From assembly GCA_945925985.1 (NCBI GenBank), contig CAMELV010000038.1, positions 1 to 37,032 of the forward strand: a DNA stretch of 37,032 nucleotides, in the 5' to 3' direction. The stretch comes from Comamonas sp. lk. Its GTDB lineage: Bacteria > Pseudomonadota > Gammaproteobacteria > Burkholderiales > Burkholderiaceae_C. Each line of letters starts with the position of its first letter. Within the stretch, counting starts at the first letter, position 1. Positions 25,513-34,503 of the stretch are shown here, piece by piece. A model generated the notes under the pieces. That model had not been told where the DNA came from. It made no database searches and saw only the letters and a program-made list of their open reading frames with translations. A program made the position numbers and the translations under genes.

Positions 25513-25933
25513 CGAGATCGCGTCGGAAGACGACGGTATGGCAAATTGGGCTGAAGCCCTTCAGGAGCAACGCTCTTCAGAGGCCGGCGGCATTGAGCCC
25601 GGCGGCATTCTGTCCGGAGAGCCGTCGCGTGCTTTCTCTGGCGCACCGCCCTCTAGCGAGATACCCATCAGTGATATCAACCGGGTGCTGGATATACCGG
25701 TGCAATTGTCGGTAGAACTGGGCCGCACCCGGGTTCCTATCAAGCATATTCTCCAATTGGGCCAGGGCTCGGTGGTTGAGCTCGATGCTTTGGCTGGCGA
25801 ACCCATGGACGTTCTGGTCAATGGCTATTTGATCGCCCAGGGCGAAGTGGTGGTGGTGAACGACAAATTCGGTATTCGGTTGACTGACGTTGTCACGCCG
25901 TCCGAGCGTTTGCGCCGAGTGAGCAAAGGATGA
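25502..25933 (+). CDS. fliN: Flagellar motor switch protein FliN
   Basis: The protein has 143 residues. ATG 25502 is chosen because GGGAG lies about 6 bases upstream. An acidic, Ser/Gly/Pro-rich N-terminal arm (1-55) precedes a SpoA domain: VLDIPVQLSVELGRTRVPI, ILQLGQGSVVELD and VLVNGYLIAQGEVVVV. FliN forms the base of the C-ring and binds FliH. Confidence 0.95.
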   Translation: MAIDEIASEDDGMANWAEALQEQRSSEAGGIEPGGILSGEPSRAFSGAPPSSEIPISDINRVLDIPVQLSVELGRTRVPIKHILQLGQGSVVELDALAGEPMDVLVNGYLIAQGEVVVVNDKFGIRLTDVVTPSERLRRVSKG

Positions 25934-25940
25934 CTCGCCC

Positions 25941-26252
25941 ATGACGCAGACGCTGGCTTGGGTCGCTGTTGTCGTTTTTTTGTTGGCCTTGTTGCCCATG
26001 GGTGTCAAGTGGCTCAAGCAGCGCGCTCTGGGCCGCGTTGCCGGAGCCGACTCGGCCCCCAAAATCGTGTCGGTGTTGGCGGTCGGCCCGCAACAAAGGG
26101 TGGTGACCGTGGAGCAGGGGCCAGAATATGCCCGCGTGCGGCTGACCTTAGGCGTCACGGCGCAAACCATCTCCGTGCTGCACACGGCCGACCTTAGTGC
26201 AGAACCGCGGGGGTCCACGGTGGTTGCTCTCCCGGATTCAGGCCGGGTGTGA
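25941..26252 (+). CDS. fliO: Flagellar biosynthesis protein FliO
   Basis: The protein has 103 residues. One N-terminal transmembrane helix ([18 protein letters not shown]) is followed by a small cytoplasmic domain ([16 protein letters not shown]) typical of FliO. FliO helps assemble the FliP ring of the export gate. It lies 7 bases after fliN, and its stop overlaps the fliP start. Confidence 0.88.
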   Translation: MTQTLAWVAVVVFLLALLPMGVKWLKQRALGRVAGADSAPKIVSVLAVGPQQRVVTVEQGPEYARVRLTLGVTAQTISVLHTADLSAEPRGSTVVALPDSGRV

Positions 26253-27046
26253 TGGGGCAATTCATGGTGATCAGGAGATATTTTGGTTGGCTATGGTCCT
26301 CGTTCGGCCTCAAGCTCGTGGCGGCGGTCGGTATAGCCCTGGTCGGTTTGTCGGCATCATGGGCGCAAACGGCCGGACAGTTGCCCTTGCTGGTGGGTAC
26401 TGGGGGGTCTGGCATGAGTTTTTCAGTGCCAGTCCAGACCCTGCTGTTTTTTACGGCCCTCTCGTTTCTGCCGGCTGTGCTCTTGATGATGACTGGGTTT
26501 ACCCGGATTGTGATCGTACTGTCACTGTTGCGGCAGGCGTTGGGCACCCAGTCGGCGCCCCCGAACCAGGTCATTGTGGGCTTGTCGCTGTTTTTGACTT
26601 TTTTTGTCATGGGCCCGACCTTGGACAAGGTGTACGACGAAGCTTACCTGCCGTACTCTAAAAACGCGATGCCGTTTGAACAGGCGCTTGAAAAAGCGGA
26701 GGCGCCATTGCGCCAGTTTATGAGCAAGCAAACACGCCAGTCGGACTTGGCGCTGTTTGTCCGACTCGCCAAACTGGAGCCTGGTGCCAATGCCCAGACT
26801 GTGCCCATGCGTGTGCTGGTGCCCGCGTTTGTCACCAGCGAGCTCAAGTCAGCGTTTCAAATCGGCTTCATGATTTTCATCCCATTTCTTGTGATTGACA
26901 TCGTGGTGGCCAGTGTGCTCATGTCGCTCGGCATGATGATGCTGTCGCCCGTGCTGGTGGCCCTGCCATTCAAATTGATGCTTTTTGTTCTTGCAGATGG
27001 CTGGAACCTGCTGATTGGTTCTCTGGCGTCGAGTTTTGCTGTTTGA
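26252..27046 (+). CDS. fliP: Flagellar export gate protein FliP
   Basis: The protein has 264 residues from ATG 26252, which shares one base with the fliO stop (TGATG); ATG 26264 or GTG 26249 are alternatives. A signal peptide is visible, with likely cleavage after ASWA. The mature part has the family signatures [23 protein letters not shown], shortened here to [17 protein letters not shown], and [20 protein letters not shown]. FliP forms the pentameric core of the type III export channel. Confidence 0.96.
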   Translation: MGQFMVIRRYFGWLWSSFGLKLVAAVGIALVGLSASWAQTAGQLPLLVGTGGSGMSFSVPVQTLLFFTALSFLPAVLLMMTGFTRIVIVLSLLRQALGTQSAPPNQVIVGLSLFLTFFVMGPTLDKVYDEAYLPYSKNAMPFEQALEKAEAPLRQFMSKQTRQSDLALFVRLAKLEPGANAQTVPMRVLVPAFVTSELKSAFQIGFMIFIPFLVIDIVVASVLMSLGMMMLSPVLVALPFKLMLFVLADGWNLLIGSLASSFAV

Positions 27047-27055
27047 GGGGCGGAC

Positions 27056-27325
27056 ATGAACGCACAGATGGTGTTGACCATGGGCCAGGAGGCGCTGCTG
27101 ATGTTGCTGATGGTGTCAGCCCCGGTCTTGGGCGTGGTGCTGCTAGTCGGGTTGGTCATCAGTCTGTTTCAGGCCGTGACCCAGATCAATGAGGCTACCT
27201 TGGCGTTTGTGCCCAAGTTGCTGGCGGCCGTGGCGGTGTTTGCCATGGCCGGGCCCTGGATGCTCAATATGCTGGTTGAGTACATCCGTCGCGTGATCGA
27301 AGCGATCCCGGGCGCAGTGAGCTGA
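27056..27325 (+). CDS. fliQ: Flagellar export gate protein FliQ
   Basis: The protein has 89 residues and two transmembrane helices. The signatures LLVGLVISLFQAVTQINE and FVPKLLA are typical. FliQ packs around FliP/FliR in the export gate. A GAGGGGCGG ribosome site precedes ATG 27056. Confidence 0.95.
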   Translation: MNAQMVLTMGQEALLMLLMVSAPVLGVVLLVGLVISLFQAVTQINEATLAFVPKLLAAVAVFAMAGPWMLNMLVEYIRRVIEAIPGAVS

Positions 27326-27350
27326 CCTGGCCCTAAGGGCCCTGAGCGCC

Positions 27351-28118
27351 ATGATTTCCCTGACCGAAAGCCAGATCGTGGATTGGCTGTCGCCACTGAT
27401 TTGGCCCTTTTTCCGGGTGCTGGCCGTCTTCACGTCGGCCCCTATTTTTTCCTCCAGGGCATTCCCTTTGCAGGCGAGGGTTGGGTTGGCGCTGTTGATT
27501 GCCATCGCAGCCCAGCCAAGTTTTTCGGGACAGCCTGTGATCAGCATCGCTGGACCAGACGCCTTGGGCGCGGTTATCCAACAGGTCGGCATTGGTCTGG
27601 CCATCGGGTTTACGGTTCGGCTTGTCTTTGCGGCGGTTGAGCTCGCCGGGGAAGTTGTCGGCTTCCAAATGGGCCTGAATTTTGCATCGTTCTTCAATCC
27701 CTCGCTCAACACCCAATCGAGCGCAGTAGCGACATTCTTTGGCCAAATGTCAACTTTTCTGTTCATCGTCATGAACGGGCACCTGATGATCCTGATGGCG
27801 GTCATCAAGAGCTTTGAGTCATTTCCAGTAGACCCAAATTTCCTGGCCGCTCTGTCCAGCCTGAAACTGTACGCGCTGGGCGCAGACCTGTTTGCCACAG
27901 GTCTTTGGATTGCCTTGCCGATGATCGGTATGCTGATGTTCGTCAACCTGGGTTTGGGCATCGTGTCCCGTGTGGCCCCGCAAATGAACATCTACGCGAT
28001 TGGCTTTCCAATCACACTGACGGTTGGTCTGATTGGTATCACCGCCACCCTGCCGATGCTCGATCAGCCCATGATGGCCCTGATGGAGCGCGCGATCGAT
28101 CTCTTTGCAAGGCGCTGA
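27351..28118 (+). CDS. fliR: Flagellar export gate protein FliR
   Basis: The protein has 255 residues with about six hydrophobic segments. Family features include PFFRVLAVFTSAPIFSSRAF, VGFQMGLNFASFFNPSLN and GLGIVSRVAPQMNIYAIGFP. It completes the FliPQR gate. It is the last gene of the fli block and ends 8 bases from the convergent response regulator gene. Confidence 0.95.
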   Translation: MISLTESQIVDWLSPLIWPFFRVLAVFTSAPIFSSRAFPLQARVGLALLIAIAAQPSFSGQPVISIAGPDALGAVIQQVGIGLAIGFTVRLVFAAVELAGEVVGFQMGLNFASFFNPSLNTQSSAVATFFGQMSTFLFIVMNGHLMILMAVIKSFESFPVDPNFLAALSSLKLYALGADLFATGLWIALPMIGMLMFVNLGLGIVSRVAPQMNIYAIGFPITLTVGLIGITATLPMLDQPMMALMERAIDLFARR

Positions 28119-28126
28119 CGGGACCG

Positions 28127-28756
28127 CTACACCAAACCGTTGCGAATGGCGTACACCGTGAGCTCAGAATTGTTGCCAAGCTTTAGCTTTTCCAGAACTC
28201 GGGAGCGGTAAACGCTGACTGTCTTGGGGCTGAGCATCAGTTCTTCCGCAATGTCCGACAAGCGTTTCCCCGAGGCGATCTTGAGCAGGGTTTGCAGCTC
28301 GCGTTCGGACAGGGCGGCATGCGGGCTTTCGTTTTCGGGCGTGCGCAGGCTCTCGACCAGCATGCTGGCGACATCGGCGGTGACGTACTTCCGACCCTGC
28401 GCGACGGTCCTCACAGCCTGGATCAGGTCCGCCGGATCGCCAGCCTTGTTCAGATAGCCTTGTGCACCTGCGCGCAGGCACCGGATCGCGTATTGGTCCT
28501 CAGGAAACATCGAGACAATCAGCACCCTGATCGGCGAATCCGACTCTCGCAGACTTGACAGAACCTCCAGACCGCCGCGCCCGGGCATATTGAGGTCCAG
28601 CACTAAGACATCGCATGCGGTGTTCCTGATGGCCTCGCGGACCTCAGCATAGTTGGAGGCTTCTCCGGCAACTTGAATATCGACAGCCTCGGACAAAGTT
28701 TCACGAATGCCGCGCCGGACCATGGCGTGGTCATCGCACAGAATGACGCGGATCAT
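28127..28756 (-). CDS. NarL/FixJ-type response regulator
   Basis: The protein has 209 residues. The receiver domain has acidic residues D8-D9, phosphoacceptor D54 (LVLDLNMPG) and the conserved lysine in GYLNKAGD. The C-terminal LuxR-type helix-turn-helix reads LSERELQTLLKIASGKRLSD followed by LSPKTVSVYRSRV. It starts one base after the end of the kinase gene, so the two form a two-component pair. The regulated genes are unknown; lying between fli and che, motility control is possible. Confidence 0.9.
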   Translation of the reverse strand: MIRVILCDDHAMVRRGIRETLSEAVDIQVAGEASNYAEVREAIRNTACDVLVLDLNMPGRGGLEVLSSLRESDSPIRVLIVSMFPEDQYAIRCLRAGAQGYLNKAGDPADLIQAVRTVAQGRKYVTADVASMLVESLRTPENESPHAALSERELQTLLKIASGKRLSDIAEELMLSPKTVSVYRSRVLEKLKLGNNSELTVYAIRNGLV

Positions 28757-28757
28757 G

Positions 28758-29870
28758 TCAAACAGTCTCCTGGTTCATCGCGCCTGCGGACGCGGGCAAT
28801 GGCACCGACAAAATAATGGAGGTGCCCCTATTCTCAAAACTGCTGATGTCCAACCAGCCTTCGACTGTCTTGGCACGCTCTTGCAGGCCCCGAATGCCGA
28901 ATGATTTTGGTTTGGCAAGCTCTACCTGGGCAATGCCCTGGCCGTTGTCCCTGACCTCCAGGGTCAGCACGTCCTCGGCGTCTGATAAGTCAATGTTGAC
29001 TAAATCACAGATGGCGTGCTTGCTGATATTCGTCAGGGCCTCCTGTGCTGTTCGGTAAGCTACCAATTGCACTGCCTTGGCGATATCCCGTGAACTGTCG
29101 AAGGCATAAACCACAGTCTTGATGCCGGTTCGCTTGGTGAAACTTTCGGCCAACCACTCCACGGCTGCCACCAAACCCTGATCGAGAATGGCTGGCCTAA
29201 GGTCTTTCATTATTCGCTGACTGGCATCGAGCGCGTGTCCCAGCATCTCCTTGGCTGAGTGAAGGTGCGACCGCGCTGCCTCATCCGAAGCATGCCGCTC
29301 AAGCCAAGACAGGTCAAAACGCACTGCGGCCAGAGAGCCACCAATATCGTCATGTATCTCCCGGGCAATGGCGGCGCGCTCCTGCTCGATGGTCGCCTGC
29401 AAATGCTCGGCGAATTCTGCGAGGCGCTTTTGAGAGCGCGCCAGTTCCGCATCGGCTGCGTCCTTGGCCCGCCGAATCGCGTGTAACTCCAGCACGCGCC
29501 TGATGGTGGGCGCCAACTTGGCCACGTCGTCTTTGGCAAGGTAATCGCTCACGCCCATCTTGATGGCCGCTACAGCGGCCGATTCGCCGATCGCCCCTGA
29601 CAGCAAAACAAAGGGTGGACGATCTGCTTGCTGCTGCAGCGTTTGCCAGGCATCCAGGGCGGTAAAGCCCGGTAGTCGGTAGTCTGCAAGGATGACATCG
29701 AAGTGCCGCGTTTGCAGCTGTTCTGCGAAGCCTTCAAGACTTTCCACCCTCTTTAAGTCAAAACTTTCAACCGTACTGCAGAGAACACGGCGGACCAACT
29801 CATGGTCGACTTCGGAATCCTCCAGGTGGAGGACATTCAATGTTGTTTCGCTCGCGCGTTTTTGATGCAT
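28758..29870 (-). CDS. Cytoplasmic hybrid sensor kinase (REC-HisKA_3-HATPase)
   Basis: The protein has 370 residues and no membrane segment. An N-terminal receiver domain appears intact (E17-D18, D63 in ILADYRLPG, K113 in YLAKDD). A coiled linker (about 130-165) leads to a HisKA_3 dimerisation domain with H173 (AIAREIHDDIGGSL) and a HATPase domain (AYRTAQEALTNISKHA, VRDNGQGI, GIRGLQERA). HisKA_3 kinases typically pair with NarL-type regulators, as here. An N-terminal receiver as the only input suggests it is driven by another kinase. The ribosome site is weak. Confidence 0.9.
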   Translation of the reverse strand: MHQKRASETTLNVLHLEDSEVDHELVRRVLCSTVESFDLKRVESLEGFAEQLQTRHFDVILADYRLPGFTALDAWQTLQQQADRPPFVLLSGAIGESAAVAAIKMGVSDYLAKDDVAKLAPTIRRVLELHAIRRAKDAADAELARSQKRLAEFAEHLQATIEQERAAIAREIHDDIGGSLAAVRFDLSWLERHASDEAARSHLHSAKEMLGHALDASQRIMKDLRPAILDQGLVAAVEWLAESFTKRTGIKTVVYAFDSSRDIAKAVQLVAYRTAQEALTNISKHAICDLVNIDLSDAEDVLTLEVRDNGQGIAQVELAKPKSFGIRGLQERAKTVEGWLDISSFENRGTSIILSVPLPASAGAMNQETV

Positions 29871-29993
29871 GATGGACGTTATGATCGCCTATTATGCTTG
29901 GAGCGCTCTAGTTTTTTCTGGCTTGTTGCTTAGTCAAAGCCGGGAAACCTGCCGCTAGTAAAGTGGAACGGCAAGCTGCATTGGCGGGCAACT

Positions 29994-30449
29994 TTGGATA
30001 AGGGAATGCAACAGTCGGTAGCATCGGCGCCAGTGCCCTCGGTGGAGGTCCCAATCATATTGGTCGCGGAGGTTCAGGACTCTCTGCTTATGGTCATCCA
30101 CGACTTGAACCGGCTTGATGGCTTGCTTGCCCATACTGCGCAGAATCTGATGCTTCGTTTCTCAAGTGCACTTTCGCATTTGGAAAGCGTCCAGCCTGCG
30201 GGCGGCGTAGACCTGAATGCGGCCCGCGGCGCAATGAGCGCTGCCGTGATCGAATTGCAGTTTCAGGATATTGCATCGCAACTGATTGCGCACGCCACAA
30301 AGACGCTGCAAGGCTGTGCCTATCGCTTGGCGGCGGAGTCTATGGGGTCAGAAGACGGCGAAGCTATTCCTTTTGTCGAAGATATCCCCCAGCGACCCAA
30401 CCCCGTGACCCAAGATGAAATGGACGCAGGGTCCATCGAGCTTTTTTAA
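29994..30449 (+). CDS. Short CheZ-like chemotaxis protein
   Basis: The frame encodes 151 residues from TTG 29994 (GGCGGG upstream) or 147 from ATG 30006. It is mostly helical. The segment ELQFQDIASQLI resembles the catalytic FQDLTGQ region of CheZ: by eye D143 and Q147 of E. coli CheZ correspond to D and Q here, with TG replaced by AS. The protein is clearly shorter than usual CheZ (about 210 residues). It precedes cheY by about 40 bases, and the C-terminal acidic tail ending SIELF could bind CheY, as the CheZ tail does. The assignment is an inference. Confidence 0.6.
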   Translation: MDKGMQQSVASAPVPSVEVPIILVAEVQDSLLMVIHDLNRLDGLLAHTAQNLMLRFSSALSHLESVQPAGGVDLNAARGAMSAAVIELQFQDIASQLIAHATKTLQGCAYRLAAESMGSEDGEAIPFVEDIPQRPNPVTQDEMDAGSIELF

Positions 30450-30490
30450 CGCTTGGTTCGAATTAATTTCAGTAATAGTTGGAGCTGTGT

Positions 30491-30856
30491 ATGGCTTTTA
30501 TTCTCGCAGTTGATGATTCGCCGTCCATGCGCAAGATGGTTTCCTTCACATTGACTGGTGCAGGTTACCAGGTGGTAGAGGCTGTCGATGGTGTAGACGC
30601 CTACGAAAAGGCGCAAATGCGGTCATTTGATTTGGTTTTGACAGATCAGAACATGCCAAGGCTGGACGGTTTGGGACTGACCCGGAAATTGAGGGAGCAT
30701 CCTCTATTCAGGACCGTGCCAATATTGGTCTTGACCACGGAGTCCAGTGACTTGATGAAGCAAGCTGGCCGTGCGGCGGGAGCGACCGGATGGCTGGTGA
30801 AGCCATTCGATCCTGCACGACTGCTGGAGGTCATCAAAAAGGTCATCAAGTCGTGA
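30491..30856 (+). CDS. cheY: Chemotaxis response regulator CheY
   Basis: The protein is a single receiver domain of 121 residues. Acidic D8-D9, phosphoacceptor D52 (VLTDQNMP), the Thr in LVLTTES and the Lys in GWLVKPFDP are all present. Phosphorylated CheY binds FliM to change rotation. ATG 30491 has GGAG 6 bases upstream and is preferred over TTG 30479. Confidence 0.93.
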   Translation: MAFILAVDDSPSMRKMVSFTLTGAGYQVVEAVDGVDAYEKAQMRSFDLVLTDQNMPRLDGLGLTRKLREHPLFRTVPILVLTTESSDLMKQAGRAAGATGWLVKPFDPARLLEVIKKVIKS

Positions 30857-30900
30857 GCCCCATTGGCGTTAAATCGCATAGCCACAAGGAGTAGATTGAC

Positions 30901-33069
30901 ATGTCAGTTGCACAGCAAGACGGGGGCGGCGCGGAGGGTGACTTCGATCTGACACAGTTCTATCAGATTTTCTTCGAGGAAGCCGCCGAGAATCTGGACA
31001 TGATGGAGCAGATGCTGCTTAGCCTTCACCTCGAGACTGCAGACGATGAGGAACTGAATGGTATTTTCCGTTGTGCTCATTCGGTCAAGGGTGGCGCGGC
31101 GACATTCGGTTTCGCGGACGTGGCCGGGTTGACGCACCAGATGGAGTCATTATTGGATCGTTTGCGGCGGCATGAGATCCAGCCGAATTCAGCCATGGTG
31201 GACGTGTTGCTGCAATCTGCCGACGTGTCTCGCAGCCTGTTAGCCCGTCATCAGGCGGGTGGTGTTGGTGAGCCTCCATCTACCGAGGCGCTCGTTCAGC
31301 GTATCAGTGAGTTGGCCCTGGGCGAAGCTCAGCGTGCTGCGCCTATCGGCGACCCATCGGCGGCGCTTGAGCGCCTGGTTCCGCCTGAGCAACAGACATT
31401 TGCCGCTGAGGGCGAACGAACACTCGAAATCATGGTGGGTCCGCTCAAGGACCTGGCGCAGGCTGAAGCCATACGGGAGTTGTTTCGCGACATCCCAGGC
31501 TTAGGAACCATAGAGACGTTGTCCTGCGATCAAGCTGAGATGCGCAAATACTCAGTGGTCAGCGCGACTTCTCGTGATGAACTGCTTGATCTGTTTGAGT
31601 TTCACGTTTCACGCAGCCAAGTGGCGATCAAGGACGTGACCAAAACCTTGTCAGTGGCCCGGTCGGCCTTGGCGGCCCGAGCCGATGCGGTGGATGCTTT
31701 CCGTGCAACGCAGGCGCCGCCCGGCACGATGGCGCAGGATGACCCACCTCCCGGAACGCCCTTGGCGCCGTCGCCGGGGTTCGGTTTTTTTGACGGTGCG
31801 CCTGGGGCGCCGATGGCCCCGTCGGCCTATGTGCCGCCAACTGTCGAAAAAGTGGTGACTCAGGCGAAACCTATTGAAAAACCTGTTGCGCCGTTGGCGC
31901 AGGTGGAGTCAGCCACCATTCGGGTCTCAATTAGCAAGGTGGACCAACTGATCAATCTAGTGGGCGAGTTGGTCATCACACAGGCTATGTTGGCTCAAAA
32001 TAGCCGCGCATTAGAAGCAGGCCAGCTCCCTAAGTTGATGGCTGGCTTGGCAGACCTTGACCGGAATACACGGGATTTGCAGGAGTCTGTGATGTCGATC
32101 CGGATGATCCCGATGTCGGTAGTTTTTAGTCGCTTTCCGAGGATGTTGCGTGATCTAGCATACAAGCTAGGTAAGAAGGTCGACTTTGTCACGATGGGAG
32201 AGTCGACGGAGCTCGATAAAGGACTGGTTGAAAAAATCACTGATCCGCTGACGCATTTGGTGCGCAACAGTTGTGACCATGGCGTGGAGATGCCAGAAGA
32301 GCGGGTTCGCGCGGGTAAACCCGAAACCGGAACCATCACCCTGTCTGCAGCTCATCAGGGCGGGTCAATTGTCATTGAAGTTCGCGATGACGGACGCGGT
32401 ATGTCGCGTGAAAAAATCCTCAATAAGGCGCGCGAACGAGGGTTGGAAGTTTCTGACCAAATGCCGGATGCAGACGTCTGGCAATTGATATTTGCCCCAG
32501 GGTTCTCCACAGCCGAGATGGTCACGGATGTATCTGGCCGAGGGGTCGGTATGGATGTGGTCAAACGAAACATCACGGCTCTCAACGGAACGGTTGAAAT
32601 TGATTCTGCCGAAGGCTACGGGATGCGGGTATCCGTTCGCTTGCCGCTGACTCTGGCCATCATGGATGGCATGTCAGTTGGTGTTGGCAAGGAGGTTTAC
32701 ATGCTTCCGCTTTCCTCGGTTGTCGAGTCCTTTCAGGTCAAGGCTGATGCGATCAACACGGTCGGCCAGGGGGCGCAACTGGTCAAAGTGCGGGATGAGT
32801 TCATGCCGGTGGTTGAACTGGAAAGAGTTTTCCAGATCCCTCGGACTGACCGTGACAGACCCAGCGACATTTTGGTGGTGATTGAGGCCGAGGGGAGTCG
32901 AGTTGCCCTACTGGTGGATGACCTTTTAGGTCAGCAGCAGGTCGTGGTAAAAAACCTCGAGTCAAATTATCGAAAAATCCCTAACGTCTCGGGTGCGACC
33001 ATTCTTGGAGATGGCAAGGTCGCGTTGATTCTTGACACGGGTGCCTTGGTGCGGCGTTCCCGCCATTAA
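30901..33069 (+). CDS. cheA: Chemotaxis histidine kinase CheA
   Basis: The protein has 722 residues. It has an Hpt domain with H60 (CAHSVKGGAATFG), a possible CheY/CheB-binding domain (about 170-245), a Pro/Ala-rich linker (about 265-330), a dimerisation domain (ISKVDQLINLVGELVITQ), an ATPase domain (N box LVRNSCDHGVE, G1 VRDDGRGM, G2 DVSGRGVGMDVV) and a CheW-like domain from about 580. It transmits receptor signals to CheY and CheB. Confidence 0.96.
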   Translation: MSVAQQDGGGAEGDFDLTQFYQIFFEEAAENLDMMEQMLLSLHLETADDEELNGIFRCAHSVKGGAATFGFADVAGLTHQMESLLDRLRRHEIQPNSAMVDVLLQSADVSRSLLARHQAGGVGEPPSTEALVQRISELALGEAQRAAPIGDPSAALERLVPPEQQTFAAEGERTLEIMVGPLKDLAQAEAIRELFRDIPGLGTIETLSCDQAEMRKYSVVSATSRDELLDLFEFHVSRSQVAIKDVTKTLSVARSALAARADAVDAFRATQAPPGTMAQDDPPPGTPLAPSPGFGFFDGAPGAPMAPSAYVPPTVEKVVTQAKPIEKPVAPLAQVESATIRVSISKVDQLINLVGELVITQAMLAQNSRALEAGQLPKLMAGLADLDRNTRDLQESVMSIRMIPMSVVFSRFPRMLRDLAYKLGKKVDFVTMGESTELDKGLVEKITDPLTHLVRNSCDHGVEMPEERVRAGKPETGTITLSAAHQGGSIVIEVRDDGRGMSREKILNKARERGLEVSDQMPDADVWQLIFAPGFSTAEMVTDVSGRGVGMDVVKRNITALNGTVEIDSAEGYGMRVSVRLPLTLAIMDGMSVGVGKEVYMLPLSSVVESFQVKADAINTVGQGAQLVKVRDEFMPVVELERVFQIPRTDRDRPSDILVVIEAEGSRVALLVDDLLGQQQVVVKNLESNYRKIPNVSGATILGDGKVALILDTGALVRRSRH

Positions 33070-33094
33070 TGTTATAGCGGACTAAGGACTACAC

Positions 33095-33586
33095 ATGACT
33101 GTAATGGGACAGGCGCAACACCAGACTTTTGCCAGTGAACGGGAATACCTGACTTTTCGACTGGATCGTGAGGAGTTCGGTATTGATATTTTGAAGGTTC
33201 AGGAAATACGCGGCTATGAACCTCCTACCCGAATTGCCAACGCGCCTAGCTTCATCAAAGGCGTTTTTAACCTGCGTGGAACTATCGTTCCCATTGTCGA
33301 CTTGCGGTTGAAGTTTGACTGCCCAAGGTCAGAGTACGACAGTTCAACAGTGGTGATTGTTCTGAACCTGTCAAGACGAATTGTAGGCATCGTCGTCGAT
33401 TCAGTCAGTGATGTGCTGACCTTGCCAGCCGAAAACTTCAAGGCTGCGCCAGATATTGAGACGATCATTGACCGTGAGGCTGTGGTGGGCCTGGGTTCAT
33501 TGCGAGACCGAATGCTGATCCTGCTCGACATCGAGAAACTAATGGCAGGTCAAAGTATGGCATTGGCGTCAGATGCGACCAACTGA
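33095..33586 (+). CDS. cheW: Chemotaxis coupling protein CheW
   Basis: The protein has 163 residues, a single CheW domain: [21 protein letters not shown], then [22 protein letters not shown] shortened to its core [13 protein letters not shown], and VVDSVSDVL. It couples receptors to CheA. ATG 33095 lies 25 bases after cheA; ATG 33107 is also possible. Confidence 0.95.
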   Translation: MTVMGQAQHQTFASEREYLTFRLDREEFGIDILKVQEIRGYEPPTRIANAPSFIKGVFNLRGTIVPIVDLRLKFDCPRSEYDSSTVVIVLNLSRRIVGIVVDSVSDVLTLPAENFKAAPDIETIIDREAVVGLGSLRDRMLILLDIEKLMAGQSMALASDATN

Positions 33587-33654
33587 TTCGGTTGAATGTG
33601 CAGGCCGTGCACTCTCGGCATCCTCCGACTCGGTGTGCTACTTTGACTGATGGC

Positions 33655-34503
33655 ATGATTCGAGCGCATGAGATAGAGTCAGCAGGCGATAGCCTTCAGG
33701 GGAGGGAGTTCGAATGGACAAGCGCTGACTTTGATCGTGTTCAGGCGCTGATTTACCAACGTGCTGGCATCAGCTTACACAACGGCAAACACGCGATGGT
33801 TTACAGCCGCTTGTCTAGGCGATTGCGCCAAACTGGCCATCAGAGCTTTAAAGATTACCTGTCTTGGCTTGACAAGCACGATGGCGCTGAATGGCAGGAA
33901 TTTGTAAATGCCTTCACCACTAATCTGACATCATTTTTCAGGGAGCAGCATCATTTTGAGACGCTGGCGGAGCACTTGCGGGCCCAACCGGGGCGCACGT
34001 GGAAGCTATGGTGCAACGCGGCGTCAACGGGTGAGGAGCCTTACTCCATCATCATCACCGCCATAGAAGCACTAGGTGCCAAGGCCAAAGTTCATTTGAC
34101 TGCCAGTGACATTGACTCCAAGGTACTGGCTACAGCCGCTAGAGCCGCCTATCGCCTTGACAGCCTCAAAGGCGTGAGTTCTCAACGCCTCCATCGCTTT
34201 TTTTTGAAAGGTAAAGGAAGCAATGAGGGAATGGTCAAGGTCAGGCCTGAACTCATAACTGCGGTTGACTTTGTCAATGTCAACCTTATCAAAGACAACT
34301 GGCCGTTCCGCGAACGTTTTGATGTGGTCTTTTGCCGAAATGTCATGATCTACTTTGACGCCCCCACACAGCGCAAAGTTTTGGAGCGAATTCATCGAGT
34401 CATGTCGCCCGGCGGCTTGTTGTTCGTTGGTCACGCTGAAAATTTCGGAGAGTCCCGAGATTTGTTTTTGCTAAAGGGCAAGACTGTTTATGAGCGACTT
34501 TAG
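33655..34503 (+). CDS. cheR: Chemotaxis protein methyltransferase CheR
   Basis: The protein has 282 residues from ATG 33655. It methylates receptor glutamates with SAM. The N-terminal helical domain (FDRVQALIYQRAGISL, YSRLSRRLRQ) is followed by the SAM domain with CNAASTGEEPYS and VVFCRNVMIYFD. The open frame extends upstream to TTG 33592 (303 residues), 5 bases after cheW; neither start has a strong ribosome site, so the N-terminus is uncertain. It overlaps cheD by 14 bases. Confidence 0.92.
   Translation: MIRAHEIESAGDSLQGREFEWTSADFDRVQALIYQRAGISLHNGKHAMVYSRLSRRLRQTGHQSFKDYLSWLDKHDGAEWQEFVNAFTTNLTSFFREQHHFETLAEHLRAQPGRTWKLWCNAASTGEEPYSIIITAIEALGAKAKVHLTASDIDSKVLATAARAAYRLDSLKGVSSQRLHRFFLKGKGSNEGMVKVRPELITAVDFVNVNLIKDNWPFRERFDVVFCRNVMIYFDAPTQRKVLERIHRVMSPGGLLFVGHAENFGESRDLFLLKGKTVYERL

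Noticed and set aside
29959..29985. TAAAGTGG resembling a sigma-28 -35 box before the CheZ-like gene
   Set aside because: At the required spacing the -10 position reads GCATTGGC, which matches GCCGATAA at only two or three bases.
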